Origin: DATJBF01 sp035516795
GTDB taxonomy: Bacteria; Verrucomicrobiota; Verrucomicrobiia; Palsa-1439
Assembly: GCA_035516795.1 (NCBI GenBank)
Contig: DATIZX010000005.1
Coordinates: 1-57,123, forward strand
Length of the DNA stretch: 57,123 bases
Reading direction: 5' to 3'
The position numbers were made by a program, and so were the translations under genes. Below are positions 9,367-17,299 of this stretch, in pieces. Positions within the stretch are counted from its first letter, which is position 1. Each line of letters begins with the position of its first letter. The notes beneath the pieces are model-generated. The model had not been told where the DNA came from, did no database searches, and saw only the letters and a list, made by a program, of their open reading frames with translations.

Positions 9367-12300
9367 ATGACGGGTGCTAGGGAAATAAGGGCTGGTCGCA
9401 GTACACGGCGAGAATGTTTGGTCGTTCCGCTTTTCATTTGTGTCCAAATTTGTACCCTGCTATTCCTCTTTTGGGCCGTCGCGCCGGCCCAAGCTGATCC
9501 ACCTTTGCCGTCCATTCCCAGCCGCACCACCAACGTTCTCAGCTTCGGTGCCTATGGCAACGGAATCAGCAATAATGCCGCGGCGATCAACGCCGCGATC
9601 ACCGCCATTAACGCTGCTGGCGGCGGCACCGTCGAGATCTCTCCCGGCAGCGCGTCGCTGACCAATTACCTCTCCGGTCCGATCACCATGAAGAGCAAGG
9701 TCAATCTGCAGATCGACAGCGGCACGAAGCTGCAGATGCTGCCGCTGAGCACATGGGAGCCCACCTACGGCACCACCATCTTCATCAATGGCGCTACCCT
9801 TAGCGATGTGGAAATCAGCGGCCCGGGAACTATTGATGGTCAGGGAACGAACTGGTGGGTCAAGTATCCTAGCAGCACTTCATCGCGGCCAAACTTTATC
9901 CAGTTTGACCATTGCACGCGGGTGCTGATCACGGGTGTGACGCTGCAAAATCCCCCAGTATTCACCATCTATTTGAAGAACAGCGATACGAGCGTGACGA
10001 TCGATGGCATCACGATCAATACGCCGTACGATTCCCACAACACCGACGCGTTTGACATCAGCTCCACCAACGTGCTGATCCGCAACTCCTACATCAGCAC
10101 CGGTGACGATGATGTTGAAATCGGGGGGAGTGGTGCCGCCGCAACGGACATTACCATTTCCAATTGCACGTTCGGGACCGGACACGGCGTGTCCATGGGC
10201 AGCAAGATCGGCGGCGGAGTGAACAACGTGGTCGTGAGCAACTGCTGGTGGACTGGCACCGAATACGGCATCAAGATGAAATCCGACTACGGCAGCGGCG
10301 GGATTGTCGACGGCATCAGATATTACGACTTGCACATGACCAATGTGAATTTCCCCATCGCGCTTTACATGAACTATACGGCGATGGGGTCGCCGTCCAA
10401 GAGTATCACCATCACCCCCGCGAACGCCGCAGCGGACAGCGCGGGATCACTCACCAGCTCGACACCGGTCTACCGAAACATCACGATCAGCAATCTCACG
10501 GCTGTGGGAAACAGCGGTATCCAGGGCCCGGGCAATATTGCCTGTATCATGTATGGAAAGCCTGCATCGCCCGTGACGAACGTCACTCTGAGCAAAGTCA
10601 ACATCCAAGGACGCAACAGCGGCGATGGAACCTTTTGCCTCTATCACGTGCGAGGCATCCAGTTCGTCGATTGCAATCTGACAGCGCCAACCAGCGGCAC
10701 CAACACGCTGACCTTCTACAATGCCCAATTCACCATCACCAACAGCGCCGCCAATCCCAATGGGATGACGATGACCGGCCTGGGCTCGCCGTCCAACAAC
10801 GTGCTGTCCGTTTTCAACGGACAAGCCAGCACACGCGACTCCCTGTTCGGTGCCAATCCGCAACTGACGCTGGCCAGCAGTATCCTCACGGTCAGCAACA
10901 ATTTGAGCGCAGGTGGAACATCCAAATGGAATTTCGGTTTGGGCACGAACACCACGAAAACGGTCGTGACCGGCAATCTCACGTTGGGCGGCACGCTGAA
11001 CGTCGCCGATGGCGGCGGCTTCAACACCGGCACGTACACGCTGTTCACCTACGGCGGCACGCTCACATACAGCGGTCTGACGATCGGCACCACGCCGAAC
11101 CCCAGCTTCACCTACACGGTCTCCACCAGCACCGCCGGTCAGGTGAACCTGATCGTTGCCGGTGCCACGCCGCCGCCCGTAGCCAGCTTTAGCGGCACTC
11201 CCACCGGCGGCACTGCGCCGTTGCCGGTAACTTTCACGGACAGTTCTACCGGATCGATCACCAATCGGTTTTGGAACTTTGGCGATGGCAATACAACCAA
11301 CTTTGCCGTCTCCACCAACCCAGGTCACACCTACAATGCCGGCACTTACACGGTTACCTTGATCGTCAGCGGTTCGGGAGGCAGTAGCACCAACATTCAG
11401 AGCAACTACATTGTGGCTACCAATCCGCCTCCGCCGGTGGCGTCCTTCAACGGTAGCCCCACCAGCGGTGCGGCGCCGTTGGCCGTGACCTTCACCGATA
11501 CCTCCAGCGGTAATATCACCAATCGATTCTGGAATTTCGGGGATGGCAACACCAGCAATGCCACCGTCACCAGCGTGGCGCACACCTACGGGGCCGCCGG
11601 CGCCTACACCGTCAGCCTGACCGTCCGCGGCTACGGCGGCAGCAACGGCAGCACCCAGTCCGATTACATTGTGGCGCTGAACCCGGCGCATTTGGTGGTC
11701 AATCCAAGCAGCCTCAGTTTCGGATCGGTGACCATCGGCCAGACCAACAGTTTGAGCTTCTCCGCGATTAACACGGGCGACATTTCCCTGACGGGCACAG
11801 CTACCAGCGGTTCGCCATTCCCGATCATCAATGGCGGATCCTACACGGTGGGCGCCGGACAAACGCAAACGGTGACGGTCGGGTTTGCGCCGGGCTCGGC
11901 GGGCACGTTCAACGGTTCAGTCATCTTCGCCAGTACGGGTGGCAATTCGACCAACGCCGTTAGCGGCGTCGGCCTGACACCCGGCAGTATCGCGGTCACG
12001 CCAGCGACGCTGAATTTCGGAACGTTGGCGACTGGTACCACCGCGCAGGCCAGTTTTGTGGTGACGAACTCCGGCGGCACCACCGTCAGCAATGGAACGG
12101 CCACTGTGACTAGCGGACCTTTCTCAATCCTGTCGGGCGCGACCTTCAGTGTGCCGGGTTTTGGCACGAGCAACGTGGTGGTGCAGTTTGCACCGGTCAG
12201 TGCCGGCGGGTTCACCAACAACGTCGTGTTCGCGTCGGCCAACGGCGGGGTGGCAACCAACACGGTAATCGGCACGGGTGCCATCATGCCAGCAGCAAGC

Positions 12301-12921
12301 TTCAGTGCCAGTCCGACAAATGGTGTGGCGCCGCTACTGGTAAGTTTCACCGATAATTCCAGCGGCACGATCACCAGTAACTTCTGGGATTTCGGCGATG
12401 GCGGCACGACCAATTTCACGGCGCCCACCAACGTGTCGCACACGTACCAGGCCAACGGTACGTACACGGTGACGCTGATTGTCACCGGGCCCAGCGGTGC
12501 CAGCACCAACATGCAGGTCGGTTTGATCACGGTTCTGAGCCAGTTTCAAGCATGGCAGGTGCGATATTTTGGCAGTACGAACAACCCGGCCGCCGATCCC
12601 AACGCGGATCCCGATGGCGACGGCATGAACAATATGCAAGAATTTCTCGCCAATACCGACCCAACCAACAGCGCGTCGACATTGCGTATCGTGAGCGCCG
12701 TTCAGACCGACAACGATGTGCTCATTAACTGGACCTGCGGCCCGGGCACGACTAACGCGCTCCAACGTTCTTCCGGTGATGCTGGCGGCGGATACAGCAC
12801 GAACAATTTCAGTGACATTTGCACCGTCACCAACTCCGTCGGTCCCACCACGAACTTCCTCGACGTCGGCGTGGCCACCAACGTTCCCTCGCTGTATTAT
12901 CGGGTTCGACTCGTGCCGTAA
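9367..12921 (+). CDS. Secreted GH28 (polygalacturonase-like) enzyme with PKD and ASPM/HYDIN-type modules
   Basis: A signal segment (about residues 18-43, ending APAQA) precedes a right-handed beta-helix GH28 domain. The GH28 motifs are visible: NTD (Asp about 227), DD (about 247-248), GHG (His about 273) and GIKMKS in place of the usual RIK, so the conserved Arg is replaced by Lys. Pectin or another uronic-acid polymer is the likely substrate. C-terminal to it are two PKD domains (WNFGDGN), two 'choice-of-anchor D'/ASPM-HYDIN-like domains (LSFGSVTIGQT, LNFGTLATGTT), a third PKD (WDFGDGG), a DPDGDGMNNMQEFLANTDP loop and the LYYRVRLVP tail. The 1184-residue start at ATG 9367 was chosen over a TTG at 9325 because it gives a better leader; this is not certain. 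Confidence 0.88.
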   Translation: MTGAREIRAGRSTRRECLVVPLFICVQICTLLFLFWAVAPAQADPPLPSIPSRTTNVLSFGAYGNGISNNAAAINAAITAINAAGGGTVEISPGSASLTNYLSGPITMKSKVNLQIDSGTKLQMLPLSTWEPTYGTTIFINGATLSDVEISGPGTIDGQGTNWWVKYPSSTSSRPNFIQFDHCTRVLITGVTLQNPPVFTIYLKNSDTSVTIDGITINTPYDSHNTDAFDISSTNVLIRNSYISTGDDDVEIGGSGAAATDITISNCTFGTGHGVSMGSKIGGGVNNVVVSNCWWTGTEYGIKMKSDYGSGGIVDGIRYYDLHMTNVNFPIALYMNYTAMGSPSKSITITPANAAADSAGSLTSSTPVYRNITISNLTAVGNSGIQGPGNIACIMYGKPASPVTNVTLSKVNIQGRNSGDGTFCLYHVRGIQFVDCNLTAPTSGTNTLTFYNAQFTITNSAANPNGMTMTGLGSPSNNVLSVFNGQASTRDSLFGANPQLTLASSILTVSNNLSAGGTSKWNFGLGTNTTKTVVTGNLTLGGTLNVADGGGFNTGTYTLFTYGGTLTYSGLTIGTTPNPSFTYTVSTSTAGQVNLIVAGATPPPVASFSGTPTGGTAPLPVTFTDSSTGSITNRFWNFGDGNTTNFAVSTNPGHTYNAGTYTVTLIVSGSGGSSTNIQSNYIVATNPPPPVASFNGSPTSGAAPLAVTFTDTSSGNITNRFWNFGDGNTSNATVTSVAHTYGAAGAYTVSLTVRGYGGSNGSTQSDYIVALNPAHLVVNPSSLSFGSVTIGQTNSLSFSAINTGDISLTGTATSGSPFPIINGGSYTVGAGQTQTVTVGFAPGSAGTFNGSVIFASTGGNSTNAVSGVGLTPGSIAVTPATLNFGTLATGTTAQASFVVTNSGGTTVSNGTATVTSGPFSILSGATFSVPGFGTSNVVVQFAPVSAGGFTNNVVFASANGGVATNTVIGTGAIMPAASFSASPTNGVAPLLVSFTDNSSGTITSNFWDFGDGGTTNFTAPTNVSHTYQANGTYTVTLIVTGPSGASTNMQVGLITVLSQFQAWQVRYFGSTNNPAADPNADPDGDGMNNMQEFLANTDPTNSASTLRIVSAVQTDNDVLINWTCGPGTTNALQRSSGDAGGGYSTNNFSDICTVTNSVGPTTNFLDVGVATNVPSLYYRVRLVP

Positions 12922-12953
12922 GCGGTGGACGCCCTGGCAGAAGCTGAAGGCAC

Positions 12954-14096
12954 TTACCGCGCCGGGGGAGATTCTTTTGACGGGGAAGAATCCTCTTCGG
13001 ATTTGAGCAGCCAGTAGGAAAAAGTGGGCGCGGTAATTCCCGCTCCGGGCTGTTTGCTGTAGTCGTTGGGAACCAGATTCGCCTGCCGGACTTTGTCCAA
13101 CACGCGGATATCATAGATCTCCTCGACGCCGCTGGTGAATTCAAAGCTGCCCACCAGTTGACCGGATCGGATATCGATCACGGTGACGCCGCACAGGCGC
13201 TTGGCTACCTTTTGCTCGATGGGCAGACCGCCGAACACGCGTTTCTCGCGGATCTTGCAGAGTCCCACGATGGCGAAATTGTCGATAAACGTCAACCCGC
13301 GCAGATAGCTCGGCAGAAAACAAACCACTTCACAGGTTCCCGCGTCCGCATCCACGCAGAGCAATTCGCCGGTGCCAGAATTGAGCACCCAAAGCCGGTT
13401 CCGGTGCCAGCGCGGAGAATGCGGCATCGCCAAGCCATCACGGATGATCGCGCCGCTCGGCACGTCCATCAGGATGCCACCCGTTGCCTTGTTCTCCCGC
13501 CAACCGCGCGGTTGATCGCAGGCACCCAGGGCGGTCACGGTTTGCGGTTTGCCGTCCCGAACAGCGAGACCATTCAAATGACAACGGTCTTCCGGGGTCA
13601 ACGCGCTAATGAATGGCGGTTGCCACCGGGGAATGAAACTGTACTCCTCGCTCGTGGTGGCGAGGCAGGAGAACCGGGTGTTGACGAACCAGAGTTCACC
13701 ATCGCCAGCAAAAGCGAGGTCGTGCGTGAACAGTGGCCCGGTAAAATGACTCGCTCGTTGAAGATAGACGGCGTCGTACCGGCCAGGATTCTGCGGTGTG
13801 AAATCGGTCGCCAACAACGGCGCGTTGGCAAACCACTGAATCTGGGCGGACGTGGCGAGGGCCAGAAAATCGCCCCGGACGTCAATCCCCATCGCATTAT
13901 CGAAATTTCGCGCGTTGAGCGAAATTTGCCGGCCATTCCAACCGATGGCCAGGAGTTTGCCCGCCTGATAGGTGGACACCAACAAAGAAACCCGGCGAGT
14001 TGCTATCCACTCCCGGAAGCCGTCCGTTGCGGTGCACTGAACTACCGGCGAAGGAGGTTCGGACAGCGCAGCGCCAGTTGATAACTCATCCGCCAT
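12954..14096 (-). CDS. TIGR03032-type conserved protein (beta-propeller-like)
   Basis: This 380-residue protein has no signal peptide. It resembles the TIGR03032 family in its opening (FREWIATRRVSLLVSTYQAGKL), the FDNAMGIDV segment, HDLAFAGDGELWFVNTRFSCLAT, and later HLNGLAVRDGKP, SPRWHRNRLWVLNSGTGEL and LRGLTFIDNFAIVGLCKIRE. The family is predicted to fold as a beta-propeller, and its biochemical role is not established. The C-terminus (about 45 residues, rich in Ser, Glu and Pro) looks unstructured. The gene converges on the GH28 gene (32 bp apart) and lies 34 bp downstream of a second minus-strand gene, so the two may be cotranscribed. Confidence 0.82.
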   Translation of the reverse strand: MADELSTGAALSEPPSPVVQCTATDGFREWIATRRVSLLVSTYQAGKLLAIGWNGRQISLNARNFDNAMGIDVRGDFLALATSAQIQWFANAPLLATDFTPQNPGRYDAVYLQRASHFTGPLFTHDLAFAGDGELWFVNTRFSCLATTSEEYSFIPRWQPPFISALTPEDRCHLNGLAVRDGKPQTVTALGACDQPRGWRENKATGGILMDVPSGAIIRDGLAMPHSPRWHRNRLWVLNSGTGELLCVDADAGTCEVVCFLPSYLRGLTFIDNFAIVGLCKIREKRVFGGLPIEQKVAKRLCGVTVIDIRSGQLVGSFEFTSGVEEIYDIRVLDKVRQANLVPNDYSKQPGAGITAPTFSYWLLKSEEDSSPSKESPPAR

Positions 14097-14130
14097 CAGG
14101 TTCGACTACATCAATCTCAGAAGCCGTCCG

Positions 14131-15612
14131 CTACTTCTTCTTAACCGGATAAAGCCGGGCCCAGAATGTGTCGGTATATCCGTAACTGTATCCGTCATAG
14201 GAATAAGGGACTTGCTCGACCCACGATACACCCAGGTCCCCCTTCTGACTCAAGGCCAGAGACGGAGAAACATTTCCCGAAACTGTCTGCGTCGGTTTGG
14301 CGATTGTCGAGGCAATCCCCTTGGGTTTTCCGCTGGACTTAAACCGCCGCGCTTGGACCGACGAAGTCGTCGTATCGGTTGGATAGCAGTATTTGTATCC
14401 GTAATCGTCCGTGTAACAGGTCTGCTTTCTCTTGGTCACGGATTTCACCCAGGCGACGGCAAAATCACCGTCCTGGTCCATGGCGATTCCGGTCGAGCCA
14501 AGAGCTGTCTGCGTCTTGAAATTGGGGTCCGTATCGTTTTCGTCGTAGGTCGCCTTGGATGTAGCCTTGGCGACTTGCGTCTCAGCGGGTGACAGATCTG
14601 ACGTTGCGCTGTCATAACGGCGGAAACGGATGGTGCTTTTCGTGGTCGCTCGATACGCCTGCACATTGTAAGTGTAGCAATGCTTGGTGCCGTAATAGCT
14701 GTAGCAGCTCTTGGTGTGTTTCGTGTAGCGTTTGGTGATCACCTGATCACGGCGCCACGCCACGGCGAAGTCCCCGGTCTCGTCCATGGCGATGACCGGG
14801 TCAGAAAGAGTGTAATCTATGGTCAAGTTGTCAGGATCGAAGTTGTCGTCGTTGGGCGGCGTCGAATCGACGCGGAATCCGGCGGCAGCCGCCGTTCCAT
14901 TCGCATCAAATCGGCGGACGTACACCTGCCCAGCGCTCAGCCACGTCACCGCGAAGTTGCCGTCCTTGTCCATGGCCACATCCGCGAGTGAGTTATTATC
15001 CAAGGGTTGATCGCTGAGCGTGATTTCATCGGTCAGCGCATTGCCATCAGCGTCGAAAAGGCGTCCGAGCAGCGTGTCGCCCCCGGTGATCCAGACCACA
15101 ACAAAATTGCCGTTGCTGTCGATGCCGACCCGGGCCGATTGAGAACTGTCGTCCGCCGACCCCTGATCCACCACAATCTCGGTACCGTTGGTGGTGGCGT
15201 CGGAAGCAAACCGTTGCGCCATCACCTGCGAACCCGAGTACCAAACGACAGTAAACACGCCATCCGCGTTGCAGGCTACGGACGGGGCGGGAGTCGCTCC
15301 CGAATCCACGGTCAGGCTGGCAACCGTGGGCGCGTTGCTCAGGGCGAGGCTGTTGACGTCGTACCTGCGGAAAACCACGCTCGGGCTGGGGTCGTAATAA
15401 GCCTGCGTACCCCAAACCACCACCGCATTGCCCAGTCCATCCATCGCGATGCGTTTGCCACCGGCATCGATTACGGGATTATTTGTGTCATCGACCTGAA
15501 ATCCGGCGGGAGCGGGGGCTGCGTTCCCCGAGGTCACGCTCAAGCCGATCAATACGGCGGCGGCGATGGGTTTCAGTTGAAACCGTTCGTTCGTCAGGTG
15601 TTTGGTTTTCAT
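14131..15612 (-). CDS. Secreted repeat protein with GDFAVAW-type beta repeats
   Basis: The protein has 493 residues and a signal peptide (IAAAVLIGLSVTSGNAAPAP). A GGGGAG Shine-Dalgarno lies just upstream of the ATG at 15612. Seven or so repeats share the pattern D..GNFVVVW......V..RRFD, with variants DKDGNFAVTW, DETGDFAVAW and DQDGDFAVAW. The spacing suggests blades of a beta-propeller. Two repeats carry Tyr/Cys-rich insertions (CYSYYGTKHCYTY and CYTDDYGYKYCYPTD) that could form disulfide loops. The C-terminus is basic (YPVKKK), without the YYRVRLVP tail. No enzymatic signature is seen; an extracellular binding role is inferred. Confidence 0.8.
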   Translation of the reverse strand: MKTKHLTNERFQLKPIAAAVLIGLSVTSGNAAPAPAGFQVDDTNNPVIDAGGKRIAMDGLGNAVVVWGTQAYYDPSPSVVFRRYDVNSLALSNAPTVASLTVDSGATPAPSVACNADGVFTVVWYSGSQVMAQRFASDATTNGTEIVVDQGSADDSSQSARVGIDSNGNFVVVWITGGDTLLGRLFDADGNALTDEITLSDQPLDNNSLADVAMDKDGNFAVTWLSAGQVYVRRFDANGTAAAAGFRVDSTPPNDDNFDPDNLTIDYTLSDPVIAMDETGDFAVAWRRDQVITKRYTKHTKSCYSYYGTKHCYTYNVQAYRATTKSTIRFRRYDSATSDLSPAETQVAKATSKATYDENDTDPNFKTQTALGSTGIAMDQDGDFAVAWVKSVTKRKQTCYTDDYGYKYCYPTDTTTSSVQARRFKSSGKPKGIASTIAKPTQTVSGNVSPSLALSQKGDLGVSWVEQVPYSYDGYSYGYTDTFWARLYPVKKK

Positions 15613-15844
15613 CTGGCTCCCCGAGCTTACGAGTTCATGAATTTGAACAATTAGGGCTTAAAGGACAATCCGCGACGAAACCTAGCTTGGCCCTTATAAG
15701 TGCAGCCCACGCGTGTGTCAAGGACGAACTCGTATAGCGGACGTCTCATTCCGCCAGCAAATCGCGTTGACGATTTCGCTGCCGCTGCGTCATCATGACA
15801 GCGATGGCAAGAGACGGCCTGCCCGTTCCGTAATGTCTGTCATT

Positions 15845-17140
15845 ATGCAAATCTCCGTGAAATCGACCGGGACCATTGACCGCACGATGGTGGTGGAATT
15901 GGCCGCCGAACAGGTCGACAAAGAAGTCAGCCAACGTTTGCAGTCCCTGGCGGCGGAGCTACGCGTGGATGGATTCCGGCCGGGCAAAGCTCCCTGGGCG
16001 GTCGTCAAGAAGCGGTACGAAGCATCTGTCCGCCAGGAAGTGCTGGAGAAACTGGCGAAGGAAACTTTCCAACAAGCAGCCGATACCTATCGGTTGCGGG
16101 TCACCGGCTCACCGGTCATCAACTTCGAACCCATGGAAGATGGACGGAACCCGCACTTTGTTGCCAACTTCCAAGTCTACCCGGAAATCAAGATTGGGCG
16201 CGTCGACACATTGCAGATCCGCCGCCCGGTGGCCACCGTGCAGAATGCGGATTTGGAAAAGATGATCGCGGTAATCCGCCGCCAACATGCGGAGTGGAAC
16301 GATGTTGCCCGGCCGGCGCAGAGGGGCGATCGGGTCGTTGTTGATTTTGAAAGACGGGTCAATGGCAAGTCCGTGGAAGGTGGTCGCGCAAAAGGTCACT
16401 CGGTGGAATTGGGATGGGGCGGTGAATCGAAGGAGTTCGAGGCAGCGTTGGTGGGCATGAGCGCGGGCGAAGAGAAGGTTGTGGCGATCACATTTCCTGA
16501 AAACCATTCCAAGAAACACCTAAGGGGCCAAACCGTGTCGTTCCGCCTCAAAGTGAAACGGGTTTCTGAGCCGGTCCTGCCAACGGTTGATCTCAACTTC
16601 ATCAAGAAATTGGGCATCGTCGACGGCTCGCCGGAAGCCTTCCGAGCGGAAGTTACGAACAACATGACCCGTGAACTGCAGCACACCATTCAGTCTCAAC
16701 TCAAACAACAGGTGGTGGATGGCTTGGCAGCACTGCACGATTTCGATATCCCCGAATCGCTCGTAGCCGACGAAATCCGTCGTTTGCGCGAGGAGATTTC
16801 GCCGAACGCCACTCCGTCCGTGGACGGACTCACGAAGGAACACATGGAGTCGCAAGCTGCGCATCGGGTCAAGGTGCGATTGATTGTAGACGCGGTCATT
16901 CGTCAACAGGGACTGCAACCCGAGCCGGCGCGCGTGGCCGCCCGGTTGCAGGATTTGGCCTCCACCTGTACCGACCCGACGGCATTGATTGATTACTATC
17001 GCAGTCATCCACCGGCCTTGCGGGCGATTGAAGAGGCGGTCTTGGAGGAGCAGGCGGTAGAATGGGTATTGAAGCAAGCCAGCGTAACCGACGAGGTTTG
17101 TGATTTCGACAGCGTGATGAAGTCGCACCAGATGATCTGA
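15845..17140 (+). CDS. tig: Trigger factor, ribosome-associated chaperone and peptidyl-prolyl isomerase
   Basis: The 431 residues match the usual length of trigger factor (E. coli: 432). The N-terminal ribosome-binding domain contains the signature loop GFRPGKAP (about residues 42-49; family GFRxGKxP). A central FKBP-like domain (about 150-245: RGDRVVVDFERRVNG, MSAGEEKVVAITFPE) and a helical C-terminal chaperone domain follow. The start at 15845 (MQISVKSTG) aligns with other family members; an ATG at 15833 would add four residues. In many bacteria tig precedes clpP/clpX, but here it stands alone after a divergent gene and before a glycosidase. Overall sequence similarity appears low, but the architecture is complete. 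Confidence 0.9.
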   Translation: MQISVKSTGTIDRTMVVELAAEQVDKEVSQRLQSLAAELRVDGFRPGKAPWAVVKKRYEASVRQEVLEKLAKETFQQAADTYRLRVTGSPVINFEPMEDGRNPHFVANFQVYPEIKIGRVDTLQIRRPVATVQNADLEKMIAVIRRQHAEWNDVARPAQRGDRVVVDFERRVNGKSVEGGRAKGHSVELGWGGESKEFEAALVGMSAGEEKVVAITFPENHSKKHLRGQTVSFRLKVKRVSEPVLPTVDLNFIKKLGIVDGSPEAFRAEVTNNMTRELQHTIQSQLKQQVVDGLAALHDFDIPESLVADEIRRLREEISPNATPSVDGLTKEHMESQAAHRVKVRLIVDAVIRQQGLQPEPARVAARLQDLASTCTDPTALIDYYRSHPPALRAIEEAVLEEQAVEWVLKQASVTDEVCDFDSVMKSHQMI

Positions 17141-17299
17141 TTCTAGTGACGGTTGTCTCTTCCCTTAGTTTTTCCTGACCAAACCGGATCATCGCGTGGC
17201 ACGGTTACCGCTGGAACTCTTCTGCAGCTTGCAGCCAGCCGCCCGAAGTGGAATGTTGGCCGCAATCAGTTAATCGGGTGGCGCAGCTGCCTTTGTGTG

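Noticed and set aside
10447..11868. Minus-strand frame of about 470 codons inside the GH28 gene
   Set aside because: Antisense shadow of the PKD and glycosidase regions with no recognisable motif or ribosome-binding site.
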